Positions 48,224-59,762 of a stretch of DNA of 64,000 nucleotides are shown in pieces. The position numbers and the translations under genes are program-made. A model generated the notes under the pieces. It searched no databases, was not told the DNA's origin, and saw nothing but the letters and a program-made list of their open reading frames with translations. This DNA is from Stramonita haemastoma (Eukaryota; Mollusca; Gastropoda; Neogastropoda; Muricidae), in the NCBI GenBank assembly GCA_030674155.1, contig CM060326.1:18576804-18640803 (forward strand). Reading direction: 5' to 3'. Within the stretch, counting starts at the first letter, position 1. Each line of letters opens with the position of its first letter.

Positions 48224-48760
48224 GCAGCAACAACGACGGACAAACTGTCAATAATGCAAAAACATAGATATATAAACAGTTTTAACAAGTCAAAACTAAC
48301 TTTGCACGTTATATAGCTGAATATGGTTTGTATAAGCTTTTCCAGGTTTAAGAGCACTTATTTTGAATTTGTATTGAACAGCGCATGAAACTGTAGGACG
48401 CTGGGTTTTATATAATAATAATGTGGTTTTAGAAACTTTTTCCTGCCTTCCAGGAAACATGGGCATTTGAGAAAATAGTGAAATTCGTCACCCTGTTCTT
48501 ACTGGTTGCATTTTTTGCATAATCATTTTTTCTTTCAATGCCCATGAACCTGCCTTCTTGTACTGGTAATTCGTGATTTAATGTTCTGAATTTCATGAGA
48601 GGGTCTCTCAAATTAACTGCAAGTATATTAACATATTTTTCAAAGTAAAAACTTTCTTTGTGTAGCCGATACTTGTAATACAACTCCATTTGATGTTTTC
48701 AGCATTCCACTTTTGCATAATTATAATTTATTGGTCTGCAGTCTTCTCTTGACTTCCGAT
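47725..48760 (-). pseudogene. LINE-Z, copy 1: 3' part of a non-LTR retrotransposon
   Basis: Minus-strand reading includes YRLHKESFYFEKYVNIL and LPVQEGRFMGIER followed by a Cys-containing stretch (YAKNATSKNRVTN), the C-terminal cysteine region found in many LINE proteins (usual form LCxxC then GDExH), but with the cysteines eroded. The downstream untranslated part contains the AC tracts below. It aligns over about 1 kb with 53745-55470. Confidence 0.7.
47838..48222. repeat. (AC)n, (ACTC)n and ACTACAC compound repeat
   Basis: AC run, ACTC tetramer run (47876-47935), a CTACACACA-rich stretch and a final AC run. It lies inside LINE-Z copy 1, at the same place as the AC tract of copy 2. Confidence 0.95.
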
Positions 48761-49055
48761 TTGAACTCAAGTCACTTCAGAAAGCGATTTACTTCCGATT
48801 TGAACTTAAGTCACTTCAGAAAGCGATTTACTTCCGATTTGAACTTACCTCACTTCAGAAAGGATTTACTTCGATTTGAACTTGTCACTTCAGAACGCGA
48901 TTTACTTCCGATTTGAACTTGTCACTTCAGAAAGGATTTACTTCCGATTTGAACTTGCCCCTTCAGAAGCGATTTACTTCCGATTTGAACTTAAGTCACT
49001 TCAGAAAGGATTTACTTCCGATTTAAACTTAAGTCACTCCAGAAAGCGATTTTGC
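48754..49055. repeat. 39-bp minisatellite, about 8 copies
   Basis: Unit contains ACTTCCGATTTGAACTTAAG and TCACTTCAGAAAGCGATTT. Full units are 39 bp; several are shorter by one to five bases. The edge abuts LINE-Z coding sequence at the point where copy 2 reads FKLEVKRRLQ, and the repeat itself reads FKSEVNRFLK on minus. From 49090 to 49790 no element is recognised. Confidence 0.9.
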
Positions 49056-49799
49056 CCCAGGTACTATGCTGTGCGTCTAGAACTGACAAAAACATGATTT
49101 TTTCCCATGAGCTTTATTTTCTTTACATGGAATATGATTAAGGCTTAGTTGAACAAAAGTGCTACTTTGTTGCAAAACGCTCTGTGGATCACAAACATTT
49201 TGATGATGCCGTACAACTTCTGAAATCAGTTTTCCACATTGGTGAAATAATCTCGTACAAATGACATTTAAAATTCAAAAGACTGAGAATCAGTGATAAC
49301 TTAATTGAACAACAGCTGAAGCCCTAATGTTCCTGTTCCCTTCTCACAGCAATTGGTTTACAAGCATTCCTTTCACACGGAAGGATAGATACCAGGGTTT
49401 TGCATTTGTTCAAACTGAACCACAAAGGATGGTATTATTAGCAAAGTCTGTACAGTTAATTTTCTTGAGATTGAGCAAATTATTTCAATTCGCAGAAACA
49501 TTGAGGAAGAAAAATCTGATTATTTGTATTTTGCAAGATTTTACCATAGCTCTTGACTTGGTAGTTCATCGCTTGTAGGAACATAAATCACCTGTAAAGC
49601 TTCAAGAGTTTTACAATCTGCATACTTCCTTGAGACGGGATTGGGTGTAATATTGTTTTGGTGTCGGGCAAATGGGCATTCGGAGCAACGAAACGGTTGA
49701 CCGACTCGCCAGGTGTGCCACGTAGGAGATAACACAGATCTGAAGCAGACAATTAACCTTTCCAAATTCGCCCTAACCTGAAATATAATTTTCGTATGA

Positions 49800-50276
49800 G
49801 TGCTAAACACCAAAGAGACGCTACAGTGTTCACCAGGATACACACCGGTCATTCTCATAATATGAGAATTATAGATATTATATATGAGATATCATCATCC
49901 AAGTTCATTTGCTGAAAGGCGAGGGAACACCATCCTTTTCGTGATAATCCACCGGACGACATGTTTAAGTTCCTGAGAGAATAGGGCCTTTTCCCGTCTG
50001 ATATGAGTGAAAGTTTTGGTCACTTTGAACAAGGTTGTTTTAGGAATCTAGTCTTGGGTTTTTCGCATCTTAGGTGGTTGATGTGGCTTCTCCCACAACA
50101 CGGTGACCGTCCTGGGTTGACCCTTATGGTTGGCTACGGCGTTGATACAAGGAACGCCAGTAGAGTTGATTTTATACCCCGTTTTAATCTGTGTACGAGA
50201 TTTAAAATTTGACAAGGTGACGGCCCTGATATGGCCTCTGTGGTCGGCGGGGCTATAAACAAGATTGAATTGGATT
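49800..50276 (+). mobile_element. LINE-J derivative (5' region joined to 3' UTR)
   Basis: Begins near CAGTGTTCACCAGGATACAC, includes CACCGGACGACATGTTTAAG, GTTGTTTTAGGAATCTAG, then CCACAACACGGTGACCGTCC and ATATGGCCTCTGTGGTCGGC, ending GAATTGGATT. The junction at AATCTAG is the same as in the 52.6 kb copy. No reverse transcriptase sequence lies between. Confidence 0.75.
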
Positions 50277-50690
50277 TTATCGGGTAGTGCATCCTCAATC
50301 CTCAAACACTCCAAACAGTACAAAACTCGGCTGCACGCTTCATTCTCGTGAGAACAGCCCACTTCACCACTCCTCGGAAGGGATTGTATTGTTTACCTGT
50401 CTCTGACAAGAAAACGTGTATCATATATACAAATGTTTGACCGATTCCACTTCATATCATAGGACTCGACTACTTAGCCTATATTCCTAGCTTTCTTTAT
50501 TCATCACCGAAGGTCCGCACTACAATCCCATTCGTATAAATGTAAAGAATGGGATTACCACTCTTTTATTTCTTGCAATGCCCCGAAACTGACAATATTC
50601 ATGATACCAATTCCTGTACTGTATCTTTTAAAAAGACCATGCATTTTTTTAGTAGCTCACACTGCTTTCTAATCTGCATTTTTTGGTTGT
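50277..50690 (+). pseudogene. CR1/L2-like LINE remnant
   Basis: Reads LQTVQNSAARFILV and GLYCLPVSDKK before a TGA. These correspond to the conserved QNxAARLI and LHWLPV segments after the reverse transcriptase core of L2/CR1 elements. Downstream, CTVSFKKTMHFF recalls the SFKKxLKTHLF terminal motif. It has several stops. Confidence 0.75.
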
Positions 50691-50711
50691 AAAACCAGTT
50701 TTGTGGATTCA

Positions 50712-50714
<3 letters not shown>

Positions 50715-50754
<40 letters not shown>

Positions 50755-50860
50755 TGTGTGTGTGTGTGTGTGTGTGGTGTAGTGTGGTGTGTGTAAGTGT
50801 GTGTGTGTAAGTGTGCGTGTAAGTGTGCGTGTAAGTGTGTGTGTGTGTGTGTGTGTGTGA

Positions 50861-50915
<55 letters not shown>
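50715..50915. repeat. (GT)n then (GA)n microsatellite
   Basis: GT-rich sequence with TAAGTGTG units, ending in a 50-base GA run. From 50916 to 51550 nothing is recognised. Confidence 0.95.
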
Positions 50916-50918
<3 letters not shown>

Positions 50919-51549
50919 TGCAATTATTGGAAGGACATGGAATTCAGTAGAAAAGGATGTTTCGGAGAAAAGGGGTGTTTGGGAGAAAAGGGTAGGTGTT
51001 ACATGTTTAGATCTGTAGAGATTGGAAAAAGTTATATTTTTTCGACATGGTTTACTTTGGAGTAAAAAATTTTTTCTAGAAATAAATGCTCCATGCTTTT
51101 TTTGTTTAAAACAGTTTTCACCCCAACTGAAAACGAGCGAAATAAAATTCAAACTGATTCACAACATTTAACCAGCTGGTGGGAAGACAGATGTTTCAAG
51201 ATTGAAATCAAAACTCCTTTTCATTATGTCTAGAGCTGCGTACCATGGTGTCCATTTGCCATTGTATTTACAGGTATTCAAACGACTGGCCAAATGACTG
51301 GCCAATGTCTTCTACCCGCATGCTGTTTCATGCTGTTTTGTACTAATGCTAACCCCTAACACTATTATTCTAATCCTGGCCCTACATGTGGACACAAAAG
51401 GCAAATGGATACTATAGTACAGGCTGGGTCGTGACACAATTTTTTCCGGGACATGGTGGGTGGTGATGAAATTTTTAGGAAAGGGAACTTAGGGTGGGGC
51501 TGGGGTAAGGGTATTGTGGGTGATGGGGATAGGGGAGGAGGTGTAGTTC

Positions 51550-51551
51550 AG

Positions 51552-51582
<31 letters not shown>

Positions 51583-51830
51583 TGTGTGTGTGTGTGAAGA
51601 AATCTTAGTATCTTTTTAGTCGGTAAATGCATCGCATATTATAACAAGGATGTTTATTTTATTATTGGGAACAGGGGAATGCTGAGAGAGAGAGAATTGT
51701 GCGTACGTGTGTGTGTGTGTGCGCGCGCGTGTTAGTGTGTTGTGTGTGCGTACGTGTGTGTGTGTGTGTCGTATGTGTGTGTGCGGCGTGCGCGGTGTGT
51801 GTGTGTGTGGTGTGTGTGGCTGGAGGTGGG
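51550..51830. repeat. (GT)n microsatellites
   Basis: Two GT-rich blocks (51550-51597 and 51700-51825), the second with GCGCGC and GTAC interruptions. Confidence 0.93.
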
Positions 51831-51974
51831 GAGCAGACAGTGAGGATGCATTGTGAGTATCATTGTAGTGCTAGGAAGCGTGGGAAAGAAGGAAGAATTG
51901 TGATGTAATCATTGTGTGTGTGATTGGGTAGATAATTAGTGATAGTGTTGTGTATGTATGTGTATATGTGTGTG

Positions 51975-52160
51975 TGTTGTGTTGTGTCCTGTTGGTAACA
52001 TCATTTTTGATGGTAGCCATTGATGCATGCCCCGCCAGGAATCCCCATCCACCTCTGTCTTCAGTCCTGTAGATTTCATCCTCAGTGAACTCCCTTTTCT
52101 TGGCTACGCTCTTTACGTAGGAAGTCGGTAGTTTTCCTTGACTCTTGCCCTTCATTTTGC
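51975..52160 (-). pseudogene. RTE-like retrotransposon remnant, C-terminal end
   Basis: The minus-strand frame starts MKGKSQGKLPTSYVKSV and continues to TEDRGGWGFLAGHA. The order, a basic KGKRGRG-like stretch, then a TEDRxxWRxxVA-like stretch close to the end, is that of RTE-type elements. The rest is lost. From 52165 to 52550 nothing is recognised. Confidence 0.55.
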
Positions 52161-52554
52161 CCTGGTCTGGTCACATTCTGTGTTATATGGCAGCTCTGTT
52201 GTCTCTTAGCCACATGTCAAAAATGTTTTATTTTCCTTTTATTTAGAATGCTAAAAGTTTAGGCAGTTTTGTTCAGTTATTGCATAAAACTTTGGTTTTG
52301 TTCTTCTTTTGGTCCTGCTTATTTTTAGGGGCACTGAAATCTTTTCTGTGCGTTTTATTCTATCAAACTCCTTTGAATAATAGATCAAGCCTGCAAGCAT
52401 TTCTTTTTAGACTTACGTTTGTTTTATGTGGTAAAATCTTAAAACAGAAGATATCTCCTGTACCATTCTTTGCTCTACAACCAGGTTGTCCACTTTCGCA
52501 TTTGTTTGGATTTCATTCTTGCTAGGATGTCACTTGTGATGTGCGGGTAACCAT

Positions 52555-52998
52555 GCAATATCTGCTTCTGGAGTGTTGAGATGTCCAGGATATTAGGCAC
52601 ACGTATTTTACTGACTCCCTAAAGATCCTTTTTTGTGATGTTCCACCGGACATCATTTTTAACTTCCTGAGAGAATCGGGCTTTTCCCGTCAAATATGAG
52701 TGAAAATGTTATAATTGGTCACAAAGGACAAGGTTGTTTTAAGGAATCTGGTTTTGGTTTTATCTCGTGTGATGTATAATTGATGTGGCTTTTCCCACGA
52801 CGTGGTGCCCGTCCTAGGCTGACCCTTATGGTTGACCAGGGCGTCGATACAAGCAAAGACAGTAAAGTTGGTTTTATACCCTGTTTTAACTGTATATAGC
52901 TGCATAGTTTTAATCTGAGTTCTAAATGTGACGAGATGACGTCCAGATATAGCCTGTGCTGTCTGTAAGGCTATAGACAACATAACTGGATTGGATGG
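52555..52998 (+). mobile_element. LINE-J derivative (5' region joined to 3' UTR)
   Basis: Runs from ATCTGCTTCTGGAGTGTTGA through CACCGGACATCATTTTTAAC and GGTTGTTTTAAGGAATCTGG into TTTTGGTTTTATCTCGTG, CCACGACGTGGTGCCCGTCC and a TGGATTGGAT tail. Its left part gives an empty site for the MITE at 61802. From 53000 to 53740 nothing is recognised. Confidence 0.8.
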
Positions 52999-53877
52999 GG
53001 TTACCAGGATGATTTCAATACTTTGAAGGTATTGGACACTAGGCTTATGTTATTGGAATCGGATGATTTTTTAGCCTTTGGATTTTTAAGCATAGTTGTG
53101 AAAACAGGAACTGATGCGGTAAAGAGATCACAAAAAAATGGAAATGTACTAGTACTAGAAGGCGGCCATTAAAGTAGATGAACTACAGAATCTGCTGAAA
53201 TCAAGAGGAGGGAGACAGGCTGTGTCGTGTGGTCTAATTTATTCAGCCTAAATACCAAACATATTTTAGCAATATAAAAAGCATTGTTCTAGTTTGGAAA
53301 AAAAAACACATTCGTTATGCAGTGTTACAGTGAAAGAAGGTGCCAAATCGTTCCTACATTGTTGACAAAACCAAGAATATGGCAAAAGTTTAAAAAAAAA
53401 AATAAAAAAAAAAGGGATAAGAGTAAACATGCAAATAACCGACGAGGCACTAGAATAGATCCAGCATTTAGAATACGTCAAATAATAAACTGGTCAACGA
53501 ATCAGGCAGAAGTGATTATGAAATCATTATACTCACCTCAGCTAAATCCCATCTTTTAAACTTGATGAATATCCTGACATCACGACAAGCATAATATGGT
53601 TGACAAATATAATGAACTGCTACATATTTGATTGTTCTCTACGAATTTGAAATGGGGACATTTTAGAAAGAGTTGGAAAATATAAGTCTTTGAAATACGA
53701 ATCTATTGCAAAAGATGGCAAAATTTAGTTTCAAAGTCAAATTTCTTTTAGAAAAACCTCTTTATGGTACATGGAAATAAATACACCAAACCATCTGAAT
53801 CATCATCTATCGAGGTTGCGATCTTCAAGCCACAGAATGATCACTCTCCAAAACAGGAAACTACATCCACAATGCAC

Positions 53878-53891
53878 GCACACACACACTT

Positions 53892-53938
<47 letters not shown>

Positions 53939-53960
53939 CACACACACACACTTGCACACA

Positions 53961-54013
<53 letters not shown>

Positions 54014-54064
54014 ACATACATACAGACACCACAGACATACACATACAAAAAACATACAAAAACA

Positions 54065-54109
<45 letters not shown>

Positions 54110-54240
54110 GACACCACACGCATACACAAACACAACACACCACACACACACACACACACCACACCACACACACCACACGCACACACGTGCATGCCACACA
54201 CACGCACACGTACACAAAAACACACACACGCGCGTGCACA
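53878..54240. repeat. Compound (AC)n microsatellite inside LINE-Z copy 2
   Basis: AC runs broken by TTGCAC, ATACAGACACC and CACGTGCATG. It occupies the same position as the AC/ACTC tract in copy 1. Confidence 0.95.
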
Positions 54241-54293
54241 CTAGCAGCAACAACGGATAAAATATCCATAATGCAAAACATAAATATATAAAT

Positions 54294-54715
54294 GTGGCGC
54301 TCCACCACGAAATGAGTCGCTTAGCACATTACCCAATTTTGCGCTAGGAGCCTTTAAAGGCAGGTGGGGGTCAAGTTGTCAATTTTGAGATTTTGATTGA
54401 TTATCAAACTAGATTTGCTTATTTACCTTTTAATGAAATATCAAGGCATAATTTTTATTCCTTTTGCTTTTAAATGTGTTTTGAAAATACCAAAGCACTC
54501 ATTCTGACAACCTGTTACTAAAATAAACTTGCCGGTTTCTCATTTTGTCCCATCCTGCAGTCTATCATTTCAATTTGTAATAATGTTGCGCAGAATTGTC
54601 CGATTTTCAATCTGTTTTTTGTATTTGATAGCCACTTTATTGCACATTAATAACATGTCAATAACTAAAAATTGACCTCTGGTGCACTCCGTCTCATTAT
54701 GTGGTGGAGCGTCAC
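54294..54715 (+). mobile_element. MITE-like DNA transposon, 422 bp, with terminal inverted repeats
   Basis: The left end is GTGGCGCTCCACCACGAAAT and the right end, inverted, GTGACGCTCCACCACATAAT, giving a terminal inverted repeat of about 22 bp. It has no coding capacity. Flanks are AAAT on both sides (54290-54293, 54716-54719). The LINE-Z paralogue at about 48265-48285 is uninterrupted there (ATATATAAACAGTTTT), which confirms both ends and a 4-bp duplication. The superfamily is undetermined; a 4-bp duplication is known for Sola elements among others. Confidence 0.9.
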
Positions 54716-55474
54716 AAATAGTTTTGACAAATCAAAACTAATTTTGCTTGTTATACAGCTCAATGTGCTTTTTAAAATACATTTTGCCAGGTTTATAGCA
54801 ATTTTTATTTTATTTTCCATTGAACAATGCATGAAACTTGATGAAGTTGGGTCTTCTATGATAAATGATTTTGTAAACGTTTTCCTGCCTTCCAGGAAAT
54901 ATGGGCAGTTGAGAAAATAATTCGTCACCCAGTTTCTTCTGGTTGCATTTTCTACATGATCCGTTTCTTTCAATGCCCATGAACCTACCTTCTTGTGCTG
55001 GTAATTTGCGATTCCATGTACTGAATTTCATAAGAGGGACTTTGCAATCAACTGGAGGTGTATTATATCTATTTCACAACAAAAACTTTCTTTGTATAGC
55101 CGATAATTATTACACAATTCCGTTTGATGCATTTCAGCATTCCACTTGCATATATTGGTCTTGTAGTCTACGCTTTACTTCCAGTTTGAATTTTTCATAG
55201 CTAAGACGTTTACCACTCTCTGCATTCCAGTGCCAACCCATCCGTAGATCATTTGATAAACTTCTTGTGCAATATATATAATGAAAGTTATAGGTTCCAT
55301 TTTCTGCAAGAAGAAAATAAAACATAATATGCTTGACAATTTATTTATATTTTTAATATCAGCCGTCTTATACCAGAAAGTTAGCAATCTGCATTTACAC
55401 TTAATTTCACTTTCAGTTGGAAACACAAAATAACAAACAAGGCTCCATTTTACCAGTAGCAAAATAAAAACAAA

Positions 55475-56120
55475 GAAATTGAGAACAGACGAAATTCAGC
55501 TTATTTTGGCCACAGTACAGACGTGATTCAGATTATCTACCCAAAACAGCGCTGACATGAAGAGGGGAAGGAGAGAGAGGTAGAAGAATACCAAAATGTC
55601 AGTGCACAGACAATGATGTAAAATGTTAGTCAGTGGGATAGCTGAATGCATGGGACTGGCCAAAGACGGACAGACTTAGAAATCCATAGCACGTCATTGC
55701 CACTGGTTGGACAGTACCTCATCTAAGACAATTACTCTAAGTCTAATGAAAAAACATCTCTGTACTTTTGATTCTGTTTTAGTCTGCAGTTTGAGTCCAT
55801 CCTTCCCTTCCATATAAAACAACGGGCCAAACTAGTGTTTCCAGTATCTTAAGGTTGATCTAATCTCCTGAATAAATCTTTCCAAATATTAGTAATGACT
55901 AGTCGGATATATCGTATTGTACACGTTTTTCTGTTTCTGTCCGTTTAGGATTACTAGGAGAACTTACTGGTCTGACTTGTCAGGGCAATTGCTTAGTCGT
56001 ATCCACAGGTCCTATTGTCTCCGCTTCGTGCAAAACCAGAAATCCTTGCTTTTGCCTATACCATTTTTGCTGTAAGTAAAGCAAAGAAATAATACACAAC
56101 TAATATTTCAACATTGTTGT
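55475..56120. other. No recognised feature
   Basis: AT-rich single-copy-looking sequence without gene, repeat family or structured RNA that I can identify. Confidence 0.5.
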
Positions 56121-56124
56121 ATGT

Positions 56125-56332
56125 TATTTATGGGGTTCTCCCACAATGCTGTGACCATCCGGGGCTGGCCCTTGGCCACGGAATTAATATGAGAAGAGTT
56201 GATGTTGATCCCGTTTTAATCTTTATACAGTCACACAGTCCTAATCTGAGATTTCAATTTTGTCAAGGTGACAGCCGAGATATGGCCTCTGCGGTCGGCT
56301 GGGCTATTATAACCTATGATTGGATTGGACCA
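56125..56332 (+). mobile_element. LINE-J 3' fragment
   Basis: GGGGTTCTCCCACAATGCTG, GAGATATGGCCTCTGCGGTC and a GATTGGATTGG tail. It is shortened inside (the CGTCGATACAAGCAAGG block is absent or changed). From 56335 to 57430 nothing else is recognised. Confidence 0.75.
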
Positions 56333-57469
56333 CTGACAATTGCGCGTACTTTTTATGTACTTGGCTGAGCAGTCATTACATTAGAACCTGAAAAAAGTGC
56401 TGGTTAGACTGGATTGGGAGAGGGGAAGGGGGGAAGAGACTAAAATTATTCCTTAATCTGTCGTATTACTGTGGCTGAACTTCTGTCCTTCGGAATAAGA
56501 AAACAGTGCTGAAATAACTGTAAAGTGCATTTGCATACATCTATTGGTTGTGTACGTTTTTAGTTTTCATTTATATTCTTTATAATTATCGTTTCTTAAT
56601 TATGTCATATGCAGTGTATAGATGGAACCATTATATCGTAAATGATAAATGATGCATTTAAGATTTTATGTCTATGTGTAGGAAGGGGGTTTGTGGGTAG
56701 GGATAACATTATTTCAGAGTGTGATATATTGAAGGTGTGTGTTTACATTCCGTTTTCTTTACCAGTTGGGGCAGACTGATTAAGGGGAGGCGGTGGAGTT
56801 AAGTGTGTAGGGAAGAAATTTGAAATGAGTAGTGAATGCTGAATATATTTTTAAAAAACCTTACTAAACTACAAACAATAGGGCTTAGCTTTATTGTTTT
56901 TAACAGTGCGTAATAAATGAGACGTAAGCATTTCATTACTGAAGTACAGTCGATGCGAACAAAGGTATCCAAAAAGCAATTTAAAGAAAAGAATCGACAA
57001 AAAAATCACCGGTGATTAAAATCGTAAAAGGTATTCTTCTTGCTATCAATACTTTGACAAAGAAAGAATGATGGGCTCTGTGTTAACATGTTTTACAAGT
57101 TTAAGATGATATAACAGCAAATCAGTTGGACTCTGTAACAAGGATCTAAAGAAAAATCATAAATGGACTGCCGAAAATTACAGATGGAAAAGACAACTTT
57201 AGAATGAACAAACGATTTTTTAAGCTGCTACTTTTTAATACATGCTCTCACAATGTACACAATCATGCGCAAAAAGCATTTCCCAGCTTGTCTTGAAACA
57301 GTTCAGTTTCCGTCTACAAGCCTAAGGAGACCATTTAGTATGCTATAGAGACATCACTTTAAAAAAAGATTCGAGTTTTTTTTCTACGAGTAATCTAGAG
57401 TCTCATGTCCCCACACTGAGGTAACTTTGGTTGTTTTCTTATAATAATAATTTTAAAAAAATAATGAAA

Positions 57470-57606
57470 ATACATGGAATTTATATAGCGCTAAATCTTG
57501 TAATGCAAACAAATCAAAGCGCTTGCATTCAAATCAGCCACACGCATGCAACCATTCACAAATGAATTAACAGATTTTGTATTTACGCAAACACACCCAC
57601 ACACCC

Positions 57607-57682
<76 letters not shown>

Positions 57683-58090
57683 TAACGCACAGTGATGGAG
57701 ATGGAGGAGACTGAATGAAAATAGGGACATATTAGTACGTGAGGTGTGATGATGGAGGAAGATCCTAGGTAGGAAATAAGTGTGTCTTTAGATTGGATTT
57801 GAAAGTGTCAACAAAGGGATTTGGCGAAGGAACAGAGGGAGGTCATTCCAGATAGATGGACCAGAAAGGTAAAAAAAAAAAAAAACGATGGCCGACACTG
57901 GACTGTTTGAACCTTGGTATTTTTAAGCACATAGAACGGAGGAGTGTACAGTTGGAGAAGTCACAGAGATGGGAAGGTGCAGTCTTTTTGTAGACATTTG
58001 TAGCAGAGGGTATTGATCTTGTATTTCACTCTTTGTGTAACAGGTAGCCAGTGAAGAGATCGTGATATAACATGAGAGAGCTCTTACAGT
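57470..58090 (-). mobile_element. Dispersed LINE 3' untranslated region with inserted (AC)n
   Basis: On minus the 3' end is CAAGCGCTTTGATTTG then TAGCGCTATATAAATTCCAT. Upstream (plus coordinates 57780-58080) the sequence has GGAGGTCATTCCAGATAGAT GGACCAGAAAGG and GTAACAGGTAGCCAGTGAAG, an inverted block very common in marine invertebrate genomes. An AC run occupies 57610-57680. Confidence 0.65.
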
Positions 58091-58404
58091 GAATAAAACA
58101 TATTTGCCACCTCTGAAGATCTTTTGCTCCAATTCTTATAGGATATAATTTTCACTGTCATTAAACCTCAGTGAGATGGAATCCAACAGAAAGCTATATC
58201 TGGGCCCTGTTTAAAGAAAGGAAGATGAATCAAATGACAGACTTCTTTGGCGACTTTATTATATTATTTAATTTTGAGGAAAAAGTAGTGAGGAAAGACA
58301 AGTGCAGATACCAACTTCTCAATCATTTTGAAAATGACTTATCAAAGATTCAAATTAAAAAAAAAAATGAATATTTATTTATAAAATATTTTTTTTTTAT
58401 TTTA

Positions 58405-58515
58405 TACCACTTTATGTCAAAGCAAATTTCTCCTGCGTGAAAATCGGGCTGCTATCCCCGGGGAGAGCGCGTGGCCACAAGTGCAGCGCCTACCCAATTT
58501 TTTTGTTCCCTCAGG
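58405..58515 (-). mobile_element. SINE family A, 3' half only
   Basis: Minus-strand end GGGTAGGCGCTGCACTTGTG, GCGCTCTCCCCGGGGATAGC and CGCAGGAGAAATTTGCTTTG. It stops abruptly next to a family X SINE in the same orientation. Confidence 0.75.
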
Positions 58516-58544
58516 AATGGTGTCTAAACACGACACCTGTGTGC

Positions 58545-58835
58545 ATGCTGGTTTTTTGTTTTGATTTTTAGAATTTTGTCATCCACATCTACCGGCACAC
58601 GATAGTCTGCTCTCCCGAAAGGCGGAACGGGGTTTTAACGTGTGCGCAAGATGTTCTGCGTGCGTTCGCACACAGGGCATCGGTTTATAGTCTCATCCAA
58701 ATGACTTTGACATTCAGTTCGATTTTTTTTCGTCAAATTGGGAAGAAAGGGCGAGGCTGGGTACGAACCCAGAACCTCACAGTTTACTTTTGGCAGGCAA
58801 ACGTTTTAGCCATCCTGCCACCTTCCTTCCACCCA
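58545..58835 (-). mobile_element. SINE family X
   Basis: The head on minus starts near 58835 with GGCAGGATGGCTAAAACG and B box GGTTCGTACCC. The body has GAGACTATAAACCGATGCCC and GCGAACGCACGCAGAACATC, then CCGTTCCGCCTTTCGGGAGA and CGTGTGCCGGTAGATGTGG. From 58840 to 59170 nothing else is recognised. Confidence 0.75.
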
Positions 58836-59182
58836 CCTTCTTCTGTTTGCAAAGAAATGATAGCATATATTGCAGCTTTGGAATACTCTTTAAAAAAAAT
58901 TATAAGATCACTTTTGAAAATTGATGACAAAAAGACGGCCGTTAATATTGTCACAGATTCTGCGAAAAAAAATCTCCCAAGATGAGCTGTTTTAAATCAT
59001 TAAACCAGGTACATGTATAATGTTTTCAGCACCAGCGCTGGTTGTAATTCGAAGCCGTATGTGAACCCTTTTAAAAGGAGAAAGAGATAAAACGCCCCCA
59101 TTCCACTTATGTAACACAAAGGAGTAAAACTTGATACAATTTTATTACAAAGAATTACTTGAATCTAGTGTAGTCTCGTGCT

Positions 59183-59345
59183 GGTTGATACAAGGAAGAA
59201 AGTAGAGGTGCTTTTATACCCCGTTTTAATCTGTATAATTATAGTTGCACAGGTTTAATCTGAGGTTTAAAATTTGACAAGTGACAGCCCCGATATGTCC
59301 TCAGTGGTCGGCAGGGTTTAAATAAGAAGGTTGAATTGGATTGGT
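59183..59345 (+). mobile_element. LINE-J 3' fragment with imperfect target-site duplication
   Basis: 163 bp: GGTTGATACAAGGAAG, ATACCCCGTTTTAATCTGTA, CCCCGATATGTCCTCAGTGG and a GAATTGGATTGGT tail. The flanks TAGTCTCGTGCT (59171-59182) and TAGATTCGTGCT (59346-59357) match at 10 of 12 positions. Confidence 0.75.
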
Positions 59346-59499
59346 TAGATTCGTGCTAAAAATATCTTTCTCTTGAACGTGTATGTGTGCGTAAAGTGTG
59401 GGTAGGGCAGGTACACCTGTACTCGTGTCCTTTTTTATATTTACATCTAGTCACTATGTGCACACGGTTATGTAGAAGTCGACATGTGTTCCAAGTGGA

Positions 59500-59690
59500 A
59501 CAAATGGGCAGAGCTTTTGTAAGGCGGAACAGGTTTAAACGTGTGCTTGTGTTCCCACACAGGACCGTCTATGTGTTTGAATGGTTAATAAAACTCAATG
59601 GTAGGCTAACGGCCACATAATGAAACCTCACCAGCAGTGAACCTGGGAGTTCTAATCAAGGACGAAACAAATGTTTTAAAAAAAGGAATA
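59500..59690 (+). mobile_element. SINE X core joined to repeat D-like sequence
   Basis: GGCGGAACAGGTTTAAACGT with GTGTTCCCACACAGGACC (family X core), then CCTCACCAGCAGTGAACCTG and CAAGGACGAAACAAATG (repeat D). The two motif sets also adjoin at 9.6-10.1 kb. Confidence 0.45.
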
Positions 59691-59762
59691 AATAAAGTAA
59701 GCTTTCGGTTCCTGTCTGTGTGCATATATTGGAAATCAGTGTAATTGTGTACATAGTGGAAA

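Larger units (their letters stand above)
53745..55470 (-). pseudogene. LINE-Z, copy 2: 3' part of a non-LTR retrotransposon, with inserted MITE
   Basis: Minus fragments in order are LLTFWYKTADIKNINKLSS, FKLEVKRRLQDQYMQVE, LPAQEGRFMGIER, ENATRRNWVTN and NFIKFHALFNG. They align with copy 1 and with the C-terminal cysteine region typical of LINE proteins. Frame changes and stops are frequent. The MITE at 54294-54715 interrupts its 3' untranslated part. Confidence 0.75.

Noticed and set aside
58171..58440. An 89-codon open frame ending in the SINE A fragment
   Set aside because: Its second half is A-rich sequence and reverse SINE, there is no recognised motif, and length alone is not convincing in AT-rich DNA.
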